Below are positions 42,532-53,886 of a DNA stretch of 64,000 bases, piece by piece (positions within the stretch are counted from its first letter, which is position 1; each line of letters begins with the position of its first letter). Origin of the DNA: Acidimicrobiaceae bacterium RAAP-2 (GTDB taxonomy: Bacteria; Actinomycetota; Acidimicrobiia; Acidimicrobiales; RAAP-2); contig LMAD01000001.1 of the NCBI GenBank assembly GCA_001443545.1, positions 62,001 through 126,000 on the forward strand, read 5' to 3'. A program made the position numbers and the translations under genes. Under the pieces are notes generated by a model. The model was not told where the DNA came from. It ran no database searches and saw only the letters and a list, made by a program, of their open reading frames with translations.

Positions 42532-43167
42532 CTACCGAACGGGCGGGCCGAAGAGCCGGTCACCGGCGTCGCCGAGTCCCGGGGTGATGTAGCCCGAATC
42601 AGTTAGTTCCTCGTCGAGCGCGGCGGCCACGATGGTGACGTCCGGGTGGCGCGCGAGCACGAAGTCCACGCCGGGTCGCGCCGCGATCAGACAGAGCACC
42701 GTCGTATCGGTCGCCCCGCGCGATCCCAGCATCGATAGCACCTTGTCCAGCGATCCGCCGGTCGCGAGCATCGGATCACAGATGACCACGTGTGCGCCCA
42801 CCAGCGACTCGGGCAGTCCGTCGAGGTACACGTCGGGCAGCAGCGTCTGCTCATTGCGTCGAAGGCCGACCAGGCAGACTCGCGTATGGGGCAGCACCTC
42901 TTGCACCGCGGGGCTCATCCCGAGTCCGGCTCGCAGAATCGGCACGATGACGTACTCCGTGTCCACCTTCACCGCGGGCGCGCCCGACGCGACGGGGGTA
43001 TCGACGGTCGTCGGCGTGGTCGGCGTGCCGCGAAACGCTTCGTAGGCGACGAACCGGGAGATCTCACGGGCCAACCGTAAGAAGTCGGCGTTGGAGGTCG
43101 CGATATCGCGCAACTGGCGAACCTTGTCCGAGACGATGGGGTGGTTGACGACGAGCGGGCTAGACAC
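42532..43167 (-). CDS. upp: Uracil phosphoribosyltransferase
   Basis: A 211-residue UPRTase that makes UMP from uracil and PRPP. The PRPP loop is DPMLATGGSL, the ILRAGLGM segment is present, and the C-terminal YITPGLGDAGDRLFG is the uracil-binding signature. The start is a GTG with TAATGT six bases before it. Confidence 0.95.
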   Translation of the reverse strand: MSSPLVVNHPIVSDKVRQLRDIATSNADFLRLAREISRFVAYEAFRGTPTTPTTVDTPVASGAPAVKVDTEYVIVPILRAGLGMSPAVQEVLPHTRVCLVGLRRNEQTLLPDVYLDGLPESLVGAHVVICDPMLATGGSLDKVLSMLGSRGATDTTVLCLIAARPGVDFVLARHPDVTIVAAALDEELTDSGYITPGLGDAGDRLFGPPVR

Positions 43168-43173
43168 GTCGTC

Positions 43174-43179
43174 ACATTA
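43174..43179 (-). promoter_or_regulatory. -10 element, leaderless-type, for upp
   Basis: TAATGT on the minus strand lies six bases before the GTG at 43167. Confidence 0.55.
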
Positions 43180-43229
43180 CGTCGCCCGTAGCCGTTGCGC
43201 TCGAGGACCGGGCCGATCCGGTCGCCCGG

Positions 43230-43235
43230 TACGCT
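43230..43235 (+). promoter_or_regulatory. -10 element, leaderless-type, for the ABC exporter genes
   Basis: TACGCT lies six bases before the GTG at 43242. Confidence 0.55.
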
Positions 43236-43241
43236 GCATCA

Positions 43242-45079
<1,838 letters not shown>

Positions 45080-45080
<1 letters not shown>

Positions 45081-47023
45081 TGGCCTGGGGCGGCGGATTC
45101 GGCGGATTCATGGGTGGCGGCCACCGCACCAGCAGCGACAACGGGTTGCCCTTCGGTGGGATCCCGAGTGAGCTCATGGCCGAGGCGACCAAGTTGCTCG
45201 CCTCCGAACCCCCCCACGAACCGGCGCACCTGACCTTCACCCAACGTCCCTCCGAGGAGGAGCGGCGGCGGTTAAGCCTGACGCGTCTCGTCGGCCGTTA
45301 CCCCCGCTACCTCTACGGGGGCTCGCTGCTGGTAATCGCCATCAGCCTGGTCCTGCAGGCGGGTCCGAAGCTGACCGAGTACGCGATCAACCACGGCATG
45401 GTGCCCGGACATCACTCCATCGCGGTCGTCGCGACCTGCGCGATCATCTACCTCATTCTCGCGCTCGCGAGCGTCTATCTCCAGCGCGCCCAGGTCGACG
45501 TCACCGGCCGACTGGCCTCGAGGGTCATGCACGACCTGCGCATCCGGGTCTTCACCCACTTCCAGCGGCTCAGCCTCAACTTCTTCTCCGACGAGAAGGC
45601 CGGTGTCCTCATGAGCCGCATGACCAGCGACATCGAGAACCTCCAACAGCTCGTCCAGGACGGCATCAGCCAGTTCGCGATCCAGGGACTCACGATGGTG
45701 GTCATCACCGTCATCCTCTTCACGACGAACGTGATGCTCGCCGCCTGGACCGTGCTCCTGGTCGTGCCCGTGCTGTTCGTCTTCTCCATCTGGTTCCACC
45801 GAGCGAGCGAACGGGGATACCTGCGCACCCGGGATCGAATCGCCAACGTCCTCGCCGACCTCTCCGAATCGCTCTACGGCATCCGGGTCGTCACGGCCAA
45901 CAACCGACAGCGCCGAAACATCCGCAACCACCGCCACGTGGTCGGCGCCTACCGTGACTCGAACCTCTACACGGGCCGGGTCAGCAGTATCTACGGTCCG
46001 TCGACGGTCATGATCGGCATCCTGGGCCAGGGTCTGCTGCTCGGGATCGGCGGGCACCTGGTGCTCCAGCACCGCCTCACCATCGGCGCACTCATCGCTT
46101 TCTTCCTCTACCTCAACCGCTTCTTCTCGCCGATCCAGCTCCTCGTCCAGCAGTACAACGCCCTCCAGCAGGGCCGGTCTTCGATCATCCGGTTACGCGA
46201 ACTGCTCGACACCCCGCCGGGCGTGAACGAAGAGGAGGACGCCCCACGACTGGGGGTCGTCGAGGGCCGGATTACCTTCGAACACGTCAGCTTCGGCTAC
46301 GACGCCGACCACCCGGTGCTGACCGACGTGAACTTAGAGATCGCCCCGGGCGAATCGGTGGCCTTCGTCGGGCCGACCGGCGCCGGCAAATCGACGATCG
46401 CCAAACTCGCCAACCGCTTCTACGACCCCACCTCGGGTCGGGTGCTCGTCGACGGCGTGGACGTGCGCACCGTGACGTTGCACTCACTACGGTCCCAGGT
46501 CGGTGTCGTGCCCCAAGAGCCCTTCCTCTTCGCCGGGTCGATCCGCACCAACCTCGCCTTCGGCCGTCCGGAGGCCACCGACGACGAGATCGAAGAGGCC
46601 ATCGACGTCGTCGGACTCCGAGACCTCGTCGACCGCCTACCCGAGGGCATCGGCACCGAGGTCCACGAACGCGGACAGACGCTCTCGGCGGGCGAACGCC
46701 AATTGCTCGCCCTGGCGCGAGCATTCCTCGCCCGACCGCGCATCTTGATCCTCGACGAGGCGACCTCGTCACTCGACCTGCAGAGCGAGACGGTGGTCGA
46801 GCGCGCGCTCGACAGGCTCTTGGAGGGCCGATCGGCGATTCTGATCGCGCACCGCTTGACCACGGCGCAACGGGCGGACCGCATCGTCGTGGTGGACCAC
46901 GGCGGCATCGTCGAATCGGGCACACCGAGTCAACTGCTCGCGTCTCACGGCGCCTACGCGACGATGTTCGCCGCGTGGCTCGCGTCGGGTGGCCGCGACG
47001 CCAGTCGCGGCCCGTCCGACTAG
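45080..47023 (+). CDS. ABC exporter half-transporter, subunit 2 (catalytic)
   Basis: A 647-residue half-exporter with a Gly-rich N-terminal extension (WGGGFGGFMGGGH), six membrane helices and an ATPase domain. Walker A GPTGAGKST is near 430, Q loop VVPQEPFLF and Walker B ILDEATSSLD are canonical, but the signature is LSAGERQ. In a heterodimer this altered signature faces the degenerate site of subunit 1, while the canonical Walker motifs here pair with the normal LSGGQ of subunit 1. Its TAG stop overlaps the convergent oxidoreductase stop. Confidence 0.92.
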
Positions 47024-48069
47024 TCGACCATCGATCGAACGGCCTCGATCAGTGACGCCGCGCTCTGGCCGGCCTGGGGCAGGGGATGGATCTGGAGGTG
47101 GGTGACCCCCGCCTCGGCGAAGGCGGCCACCCGTTCGGCGACGTAGCTCGCCGGCCCGCAGAGGGTCGTCAGCTCGAGGAACTCGGCGGGAACCGCGGCC
47201 TCGGCCTCGCGCTTCTTGCCGGCGAGGTAGAGGTCCTGGATCTCGGCGGCCTCGCGTTCGTAGCCGTAGCGGATCGCGAGTTCGTTGTAGAAGTTCTTGC
47301 CCTTGGCCCCCATACCCCCGACGTAGAGGGCCACCATCGAGCGCTGCAGCTCTCGCAACGCGACGATCTCCTCGCCCTCGCCGATGGCGAGTAACCCACC
47401 GGCGGTGATCATCAGCTCGCCCAGGGCGCCGTCGCGCTTAGCCCGTCCAGCGGCGAGGGCCTCACCCCAGACGTCGTTCGCCCGCTCGGGAATGAACAGG
47501 ATCGGGATCCACCCGTCAGCGATCTCGGCGGTGAGCGACACGTTCTTCTCGCCGAGCGACGCGATCCAGATCGGGATCGCGGACCGGACCGGGTGGGCGA
47601 TGATCTTGAGGGGCTTGCCGAGCCCCGTGCCCTGCTCAGGTGGCAGGGGCAGGGTGAAGTTCTTGCCGTGGTGCTCGAGTGGCGCGTCACGGCGCCACAC
47701 GTCGCGACAGATCGATACGATCTCGCGGGTTCTCCCGAGTGGGTTGGTGTAGGGCACGCCGTGGAAGCCCTCGATCACCTGGGGACCCGACGCCCCGAGA
47801 CCGAGGTGGAAGCGACCATCGGACAACGCATCGATTCCCGCGGCCGTCATGGCGATCAGCGTCGGCGTACGGGTGTAGATCGGCAGGATCGCCGCGCCGA
47901 TCTCCACGCGCTCGGTGAGCGCCGCCAGGTAGCCCATCAGGGAGGGGCTGTCGAAACCGTAGGCCTCGGCCACCCAGACGAGATCGAGACCGGCCGTTTC
48001 CATCTCGGCGACGTCGCGAGCGGCCTGCTTGAAGCCGCCGGCGTAACTGAGCATCGTGGAAATCTTCAC
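47020..48069 (-). CDS. LLM-class (luciferase-like) F420-dependent oxidoreductase
   Basis: A 349-residue luciferase-like protein. VKISTMLSYAGGF at the start, AEAYGFDSPSLMGYLA, and a GRFHLGLGASGPQVIEG segment are typical of actinobacterial enzymes that use coenzyme F420. The substrate is unknown. The GTG start follows GAGAGGA; the longer frame to 48393 lies antisense to gdh and is rejected. Confidence 0.88.
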   Translation of the reverse strand: MKISTMLSYAGGFKQAARDVAEMETAGLDLVWVAEAYGFDSPSLMGYLAALTERVEIGAAILPIYTRTPTLIAMTAAGIDALSDGRFHLGLGASGPQVIEGFHGVPYTNPLGRTREIVSICRDVWRRDAPLEHHGKNFTLPLPPEQGTGLGKPLKIIAHPVRSAIPIWIASLGEKNVSLTAEIADGWIPILFIPERANDVWGEALAAGRAKRDGALGELMITAGGLLAIGEGEEIVALRELQRSMVALYVGGMGAKGKNFYNELAIRYGYEREAAEIQDLYLAGKKREAEAAVPAEFLELTTLCGPASYVAERVAAFAEAGVTHLQIHPLPQAGQSAASLIEAVRSMVD

Positions 48070-48135
48070 CGTTGATCCTCTCTCCAAAATCGTCAGCGTA
48101 CAGGATGGTGGCGTACGAGCCCGTGCCCCGTGTCC

Positions 48136-48141
48136 TACGCT
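48136..48141 (+). promoter_or_regulatory. -10 element for glutamate dehydrogenase, with structured leader
   Basis: TACGCT lies about 50 bases before the GTG, giving a leader of roughly 43 bases. The leader contains the hairpin GCTCTC-AAC-GAGAGC (48160-48174), enclosed by CACC and GGTG, ending next to the start region. Confidence 0.45.
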
Positions 48142-48190
48142 GGTGGGGAGGGCACCGACGCTCTCAACGAGAGCAAAGGCTGGTGACAAC

Positions 48191-49465
48191 GTGGTCACAC
48201 GTCCCAATGAGACCCCACCCCACGAGTTCAATCCGTGGTTACGAGTGGTATCGCTGATCGAGGAGGCCGGGCACCTGCTCGGACTCCACGATGACATGAT
48301 CACAAGGATCGTCGCCCCCGAGCGCATCCTCGAGGTCGCCATACCGGTCCGGATGGACTCGGGCGACGTCGAGATGTACACCGGCTGGCGCATTCAACAC
48401 GACACGTCGCGGGGACCGGGCAAGGGCGGCATCCGATTCCACCCGAGCGTGAACGCCGATGAGATCGCGGCGCTGAGCGCGGACATGTCGATCAAGTGCG
48501 CCGTCGTGAACATCCCCTACGGTGGCGCCAAGGGCGGGGTCAAGGTGGACCCCGCGACGCTCTCGCGCGGCGAGTTGGAACGCCTCACGCGCCGCTACGC
48601 CTTCTCGATCGCCCCGATGATCGGGCCCGACCGGGACATCCCGGCCCCCGACATCAACACCGACTTCCAGGTGATGAGTTGGATCATGGACACGGTGTCG
48701 ATGCTGCGCGGCCACAACACCCCGGGCGTGGTCACCGGCAAGCCGCTGTCCATCGGCGGCAGCCTCGGTCACGCCGGTGCGACCTCGCTCGGTGTGACCA
48801 TCGTCACGACGGCGCTGCTCCAGCGCATGGGACGGATGGCCAATGAGCAGCGAGTCGTCATCCAGGGCTACGGCAAGGTCGGTGCCCCGCTGGTCAAACT
48901 ACTGAGCGACCGCGGCATGAAGATCGTGGGGATCGCCGACGTACGCGGCGCGATCCACGTGCCCGAGGGGATCAACGCCTCGGCCATGGCGACCCACTAC
49001 GCCGAGGCCGGCACGGTCGTCGGTTTCCCGGGCAGCCAGACGGTCCCGGCGGAGGAACTCTTCCAGCTCCCGAGCGACATCGCCATCCCCGCGGCCCTCG
49101 GTGGCGTCATCACCGAAGAGATCGCGCAGACGATGGCGGCCTCGATCATGGTCGAGGCTGCGAACGGTCCGACCACCGGGGAGGGAGCGGCAATCCTCGC
49201 GAGCCGCAATATCCCGGTCATCCCCGACGTGCTCGCGAACGCCGGCGGCGTGGTCGCCTCCTACTTCGAGTGGGCCCAGGACCTCCAAGGGTTCATGTGG
49301 GAGCCCGAACTCTTCCAGCAGCGACTCGAGAAGACGATGAGCGAGGCGTTCAACCACATCTGGAACCGCCACAAGGAACTCAACGTGACGTTGCGCGAGA
49401 CGGCGATCGCCGTCGGCGTCGAACGGATCGCCGAGGCGACCGAGGTCCGCGGCCTGTTCCCCTGA
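48191..49465 (+). CDS. Glutamate dehydrogenase (Glu/Leu/Phe/Val dehydrogenase family)
   Basis: A 425-residue enzyme that interconverts glutamate with 2-oxoglutarate and ammonia. K78 in GPGKGGIRF, K102 in SIKCAVVN and the catalytic K114 in GGAKGGV, plus PAPDINT, place it in the family; the NAD(P) site is GYGKVGAP. The length is standard for GDH. The GTG at 48191 was chosen since upstream in-frame starts would overlap the divergent oxidoreductase. Coenzyme choice is not decided. Confidence 0.94.
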   Translation: MVTRPNETPPHEFNPWLRVVSLIEEAGHLLGLHDDMITRIVAPERILEVAIPVRMDSGDVEMYTGWRIQHDTSRGPGKGGIRFHPSVNADEIAALSADMSIKCAVVNIPYGGAKGGVKVDPATLSRGELERLTRRYAFSIAPMIGPDRDIPAPDINTDFQVMSWIMDTVSMLRGHNTPGVVTGKPLSIGGSLGHAGATSLGVTIVTTALLQRMGRMANEQRVVIQGYGKVGAPLVKLLSDRGMKIVGIADVRGAIHVPEGINASAMATHYAEAGTVVGFPGSQTVPAEELFQLPSDIAIPAALGGVITEEIAQTMAASIMVEAANGPTTGEGAAILASRNIPVIPDVLANAGGVVASYFEWAQDLQGFMWEPELFQQRLEKTMSEAFNHIWNRHKELNVTLRETAIAVGVERIAEATEVRGLFP

Positions 49466-49530
49466 TCGGCTCGAAGCGCGACCGTCGTGGCGACGCTTGC
49501 GCAACGGACGATCGACCGCGATTCTCGACG

Positions 49531-49566
49531 TCGAGCCAGGTCCCGGTAACCCGGGACCTGGCTCGA
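49531..49566. terminator. 16-bp hairpin between gdh and APC permease genes
   Basis: TCGAGCCAGGTCCCGG and CCGGGACCTGGCTCGA flank a TAAC loop. It sits between convergent stops and can serve both genes. Confidence 0.75.
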
Positions 49567-49571
49567 TTCGA

Positions 49572-51128
49572 TTACTCCTCGATTCGGTGCTTCGACACCG
49601 ACTTGTCGGGACGGGCGAAACCTTCGTAGAGGGCACCGGCGCCCACGATGACCACCATCACCAACAGGGTTACCCAGCCGTAGTTGAACAGGGCGCCGCG
49701 GCCGCTGGTGATCGAACTCGGCCACACGATGTTGACCAACATCAACAGCAGGTAGGCCGCGCCACCGACGGCGACCGGCACGCCCCAGCGGCCGAGCGTG
49801 AACTTCCCACTCGGCGTCCAGCCGCGTCGGCGCGCGATGAGCGCCCCAAGCACCGTCAAGAAGAAGGACAGGTAGATCCCCGAAGTCGCGAACGACACGA
49901 GGGCGTAGAGCGCGTTGATGTGGGCCGGGTAGTCGAACCACAGGATGTGGTAGTTCTTGGACGGATTGATCAGGACCAACAACAAGAAGACGAACGGGAC
50001 GATCGTACCAACCAGGATCGCGTTCGTCGGCGTCTTGTGACGGGCCGACACCTTCTTCAACTTGGCACTCGCCGGCACGGCGCCGTCGCGGGCCAACGCG
50101 AAGGCGACTCGCGCCCCCGCGCCTTGCACGGCCGTGCCGCAGCTAAAGAAGGCGATAATGACCATGACGAGGAAGAAGTCCTGGAGCCAGCTCGGCAGCG
50201 CGGCGAGCAGGACCGGGATGCCGCCAGCGACCACGGCGCCGATACCGGACTTCGGCGTGGCGAGCAAGAGCCCGAGCACCAGGACGAAGGACGCGATCCC
50301 GCCGTAGAGCAGAGCGTTTCGCATGGCCTTGGGCACCTGGCGCTGGGCGTCCACGGTCTCCTCGGAGATGTCACCGGCCGACTCGAACCCGAAGAAGATG
50401 TAGACGTTGGCGAGGACCGCGACGAGCGCGGCGCCGGTCCACCAGTGACCGCCGAAGTTCACACCGAAGGGGTTGCCCGCCACGTGCTCGACGCCCTGGG
50501 TCGTGAAGGTGAAGCCGAAACCCTGGTGGAAGCCGTGGATCGCCAACGCGATGAACACGCCGAAGGTTCCGATCGTCTCGACGTACACCCCGAACCGGGC
50601 CACTCGGCCCATAATCTTGGCGCCGATGGAGTTGAGTAGGGCCGAGAGCACGATGATCACGCCCGTGACGACGAAGATCGTCAGGTGGTCCCCCGGATTG
50701 AGGTGGGTCTTGAACCAGATGTTCGACAGGTCGGCGACGTAACTGACCGCCCCCGAGTCCACCGACGCCACCGTCGCGAGCAGAGCGAAGCCGTAGATCC
50801 ATCCGACGAACCAGCCGTAGCGGGGTCCAACGTTGTACTTGCCGTACTGGTAGAGCGCACCCGAGAGGGGGTACTCGCTGGCGAGCTCACCGAAGACCAG
50901 TGCCACCAGCGTCATCAGACCGACAACGATCGGTATCGTCCAGATGTAGCGCGGCCCCCCCGCACCGAGACCGATAACGTAGAGCGAGTAGATTCCCACC
51001 ATCGGGCTCAGATAACTGAAGGCCACCGAAAAGTTGTCGAAGAGTGACAGCACCCTCGAAAGTTCCTGGCGGTACCCGAGAGCGGTAAGCCGCGCGTCCT
51101 CTCGTGTCGTCACCTCATCCACTGCCAT
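49572..51128 (-). CDS. APC-superfamily amino acid permease
   Basis: A 518-residue protein with about 12-13 hydrophobic helices. The start TALGYRQELSRVLSLFDNFSVAFSYLSP and the GELASEYPLSGALYQYGKY segment are typical of the GABA/amino acid (ACT) group of APC permeases. Cargo is not fixed by sequence. It is divergent from a PLP decarboxylase-like gene across 355 bases. GGGGGA precedes the ATG, and TAGTGT (51165-51170) could be its -10. Confidence 0.88.
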   Translation of the reverse strand: MAVDEVTTREDARLTALGYRQELSRVLSLFDNFSVAFSYLSPMVGIYSLYVIGLGAGGPRYIWTIPIVVGLMTLVALVFGELASEYPLSGALYQYGKYNVGPRYGWFVGWIYGFALLATVASVDSGAVSYVADLSNIWFKTHLNPGDHLTIFVVTGVIIVLSALLNSIGAKIMGRVARFGVYVETIGTFGVFIALAIHGFHQGFGFTFTTQGVEHVAGNPFGVNFGGHWWTGAALVAVLANVYIFFGFESAGDISEETVDAQRQVPKAMRNALLYGGIASFVLVLGLLLATPKSGIGAVVAGGIPVLLAALPSWLQDFFLVMVIIAFFSCGTAVQGAGARVAFALARDGAVPASAKLKKVSARHKTPTNAILVGTIVPFVFLLLVLINPSKNYHILWFDYPAHINALYALVSFATSGIYLSFFLTVLGALIARRRGWTPSGKFTLGRWGVPVAVGGAAYLLLMLVNIVWPSSITSGRGALFNYGWVTLLVMVVIVGAGALYEGFARPDKSVSKHRIEE

Positions 51129-51483
51129 ATATCCCCCGTTTCGCTTCGATCACTACGAGAAGAAACACTAACGACGGTTCATCGAGCGACCACGGATTGC
51201 CCGTGTCGTTTTGGCCGGCAGTGACCGGGTAATCCGACAATTTTCTCAGGAAGACCGCGGGCCCTCACGGCGAACCGGTCAGCCGGTCGAGCCTCCACCT
51301 CCGCGATTGCTCTCGTCGTCGTCACGACACGCCAGCGATGAGACGCCCCGTCGAGCCAGTGCGCGCGTGCGACTGCCTCGCCACGGGAGACCAATCGGCC
51401 CAACGGATAACCTGAGCAGTGACGGTGGAGCGGTTCGCCACCGCGGTCCGTGAGGCGCACCGCCCCGGCGAACGGAGGTAGAG
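51129..51483. other. 355-base divergent intergenic region
   Basis: No credible gene is seen. It holds likely promoters for both neighbours: TAGTGT (51165-51170, minus strand) for the permease and TAACCT (51408-51413, plus strand) for the decarboxylase, the latter leaving a leader of about 60 bases with GGAGGT before the ATG. Confidence 0.5.
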
Positions 51484-52764
51484 ATGGCCACCCCGCCCAG
51501 TCGCGTCGACGAGAACGTCCCGAACAGGCCCGCCCGCACCCCGTTCCCGCCGACCGGTCAATCGGCCGCGGCGGTGTTCTCAGAACTGTTCGAACGAAAG
51601 ACCGCCGACGCCGACTGGCAGCGCGGACGGACCTTCAACCTCGTCTACCCCACCGGACGCGCCGACGTCGACTCCGTCCTGTCCGAGGCCAATAACGCGT
51701 ACCTCTTCGAGAACGCCCTCAACCCGACCCGCTTCCCGAGTCTCGGCACCATGCAGACCGAAGTCCTCGACATGGTCTCCTCGCTCGTCAACGCGCCGCT
51801 CAGCGGCGGCGCGGGATTCTCCTCGGGCGGCACCGAGTCGATCCTATTGTCAGTGCTCGTGAGCCGAGAGCGGGGCCGTGTCGAACGGGGGATCACGAAG
51901 GGCAACATCGTCTTCCCCTCCTCGGCCCATCCGGCCTTCGCCAAAGCGGCCTTCTACACTGGGCTCGAAGCCCGAGCCACCCCGCTCACCCCCGAGTTCA
52001 CCGCGGACGTCGCGCAGCTCTTCGAGCGAGTCGACGAGAACACCGTGCTGATCGTGGGATCGGCCTACGGCTTCCCCCACGGCGTGATCGACCCGATCGA
52101 GGAGTTGTCCTCGGGGGCCCTGGAGCGCGGGATCCCCTTCCACTCCGACACGTGCATCGGCAGCTTCGTGTTGCCCTTCATGGAACGGCTCGGCCACGCG
52201 ATCCCCCCCTTCGACTTCCGTCTGCCGGGCGTCACCCAGATGTCGTGCGACATTCACAAGTACGGCTACGTGACCAAGGGTGCGTCGGTGATCGTCTACC
52301 GCGACGCCGCTTGGCTGAGTCACCAGATCTTCGACTATGACATCTGGCCGCCGGGTCGCTACCGCAACGCGTCGGTCGCCGGTGCACGGGCGGCGAGCCC
52401 GGTCGCGGCTTCGTGGGCGTTGCTGACTTACCTCGGCGAGGACGGCTACACCGAGATCATGCGTGGACTGCTCGAGACCACGCGACGCTTCCGTGAGGGC
52501 GTCACGGCGTTGCCCGGTCTCAAGATCCTTGGAGCGTCGATCGGGCCGCTCATGTCCTTCACCTCGGAGCGCGACGACATCTTCGCCATCGCCGACGTCA
52601 TGGACACCCGCGGCTGGCACCTCAATCGCGTGCACAACCCGTCGGGCGTGCAGATGATGATCGCGCCGATTCACGGCGCCCACGTCGACGAGTTCCTCGC
52701 CGACCTCGCCCACGCCGTGGCCGACCACGGGGTCGCACGTTCGACGATGGTCGGCTACACCTGA
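51484..52764 (+). CDS. Group II PLP decarboxylase/sphingosine-1-phosphate lyase-like enzyme
   Basis: A 426-residue PLP enzyme. The PLP lysine is K259 in SCDIHKYGYVTKG, and H220/D222 lie in FHSDTCIG. The GFSSGGTESILLS segment and the SCDxHKYG form match sphingosine-1-phosphate lyase-like members of the glutamate/tyrosine decarboxylase family. It could be a lyase or an amino acid decarboxylase. GGAGGT lies before the ATG. The divergent amino acid permease might import its substrate. Confidence 0.87.
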   Translation: MATPPSRVDENVPNRPARTPFPPTGQSAAAVFSELFERKTADADWQRGRTFNLVYPTGRADVDSVLSEANNAYLFENALNPTRFPSLGTMQTEVLDMVSSLVNAPLSGGAGFSSGGTESILLSVLVSRERGRVERGITKGNIVFPSSAHPAFAKAAFYTGLEARATPLTPEFTADVAQLFERVDENTVLIVGSAYGFPHGVIDPIEELSSGALERGIPFHSDTCIGSFVLPFMERLGHAIPPFDFRLPGVTQMSCDIHKYGYVTKGASVIVYRDAAWLSHQIFDYDIWPPGRYRNASVAGARAASPVAASWALLTYLGEDGYTEIMRGLLETTRRFREGVTALPGLKILGASIGPLMSFTSERDDIFAIADVMDTRGWHLNRVHNPSGVQMMIAPIHGAHVDEFLADLAHAVADHGVARSTMVGYT

Positions 52765-52771
52765 TCACCGG

Positions 52772-52777
52772 TACGCT
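52772..52777 (+). promoter_or_regulatory. -10 element, near-leaderless, for histidine phosphatase
   Basis: TACGCT lies seven bases before the ATG at 52785. Confidence 0.45.
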
Positions 52778-52784
52778 CGTCGAC

Positions 52785-53375
52785 ATGCAACCGGGCCCGG
52801 CGTCGGCGAGTCTCGTCCTGCTGCGCCACGGGGAGACGACCTGGAACCAACTACGTCTCACCCAGGGCCACAACGACGAAGCGACCCTGACCGAACGCGG
52901 GGAGCGTCAGGCCCTCGAGGCGGCGTCGAGCCTCGCCGGGACCGTCTTCGACGTCATCGTCACCAGTGATCTACGCCGGGCCCGTGACACCGCGGCCATC
53001 GTTGGGCGGGGACGTGACGTCGAAATCGTCACGACGTCCGCGCTGCGCGAACGATCGTACGGGATCTACGAGGGCGGTGCCCTCGACGCCGTACCGGTGT
53101 CGCTCGCCGGATTCGTCGACGACCTCGTCGTGGACCCCGACGCCCGTCCCGAGGGTGGCGAGTCGCTCAACGATCTCTACCAGCGCGTCGGGACGTGGTT
53201 GGAGCAACTTCGACGGGACTACCACGGCGCGCGGATCCTGTTGGTCACCCACGGCGGAACCGTCCGCGCCCTTCGCGCCTACTGCGCCGGGACGCCCTTC
53301 GCGCAAACGGCGTGGTACCCGGTGGACAACGCCAGCGTGTGGACGACCGACGTGCGCGACCGCCCACTCGCGTAG
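52785..53375 (+). CDS. Histidine phosphatase (phosphoglycerate mutase-like)
   Basis: A 196-residue branch-1 histidine phosphatase. The RHGE motif is at residues 14-17, and the second histidine is in LLVTHGGTVRAL. The length and lack of the mutase-specific insert suggest a phosphatase rather than a glycolytic mutase. Members dephosphorylate sugar phosphates or mycothiol and cobalamin precursors; which applies here is unclear. Confidence 0.88.
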   Translation: MQPGPASASLVLLRHGETTWNQLRLTQGHNDEATLTERGERQALEAASSLAGTVFDVIVTSDLRRARDTAAIVGRGRDVEIVTTSALRERSYGIYEGGALDAVPVSLAGFVDDLVVDPDARPEGGESLNDLYQRVGTWLEQLRRDYHGARILLVTHGGTVRALRAYCAGTPFAQTAWYPVDNASVWTTDVRDRPLA

Positions 53376-53442
53376 GGTTCGGCGACGAGGTCCACCGCCG
53401 AGGTGATCGATCGTTGCCGGCGGTTCCATCGCGAACGATCCG

Positions 53443-53473
53443 ACCCCGCGGGGTGAGGTATCGCCGGGGCGAT
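53443..53473. terminator. Small tandem hairpins between convergent genes
   Basis: ACCCCG-CGGGGT (53443-53454) is followed by ATCGCC-GG-GGCGAT (53460-53473), the latter touching the VOC stop. They are short, so this is a weak terminator call. Confidence 0.35.
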
Positions 53474-53886
53474 CAGTACATCATCCGCGGGTCGGCGTAG
53501 TGCTTGAACTCGATCAGGTTCGACGCGGGGTCGCGAAGGACGAACGTCCGATGAACCTCCACGCGACCCTCGAACCGAGTGCTCAGGGGATGGAAGAACG
53601 GCACGGCCCGCTGCTCGCAGAGTCGGTGCACCGCGTCGAAGTCAGCGCCGTCTCGAAAGGTCACGCCAAAGTGCCGGGGGTACATCGACAACTCGGCGAC
53701 GTCGGTCGGGTCGCTCGGGCCGGGAGTCAGGTGGCAGACCAACTGGTCGCCGAAGAAGTCCAGCGTCACGCGATCGTCGTAGCGGCGGGCCAACTTGCAC
53801 CCGAGCTGGGTCACGTAGAACGACACGGTCTCGGATAAGTCGTAGGCCGGCACCGCGAGGTGGAATACGTCGCGACTCTCTCTCAC
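53473..53886 (-). CDS. VOC/glyoxalase-family protein
   Basis: A 137-residue vicinal oxygen chelate protein with two beta-alpha-beta-beta-beta modules. The start FHLAVPAYDLSETVSFYV and the end VLRDPASNLIEFKHY are characteristic. Likely metal ligands are the histidine in FHLAV, and the glutamate in NLIEF. The GTG start overlaps the stop of the ComA-like gene (GTGA), so the two are probably coupled. The reaction is unknown. Confidence 0.85.
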   Translation of the reverse strand: MRESRDVFHLAVPAYDLSETVSFYVTQLGCKLARRYDDRVTLDFFGDQLVCHLTPGPSDPTDVAELSMYPRHFGVTFRDGADFDAVHRLCEQRAVPFFHPLSTRFEGRVEVHRTFVLRDPASNLIEFKHYADPRMMY

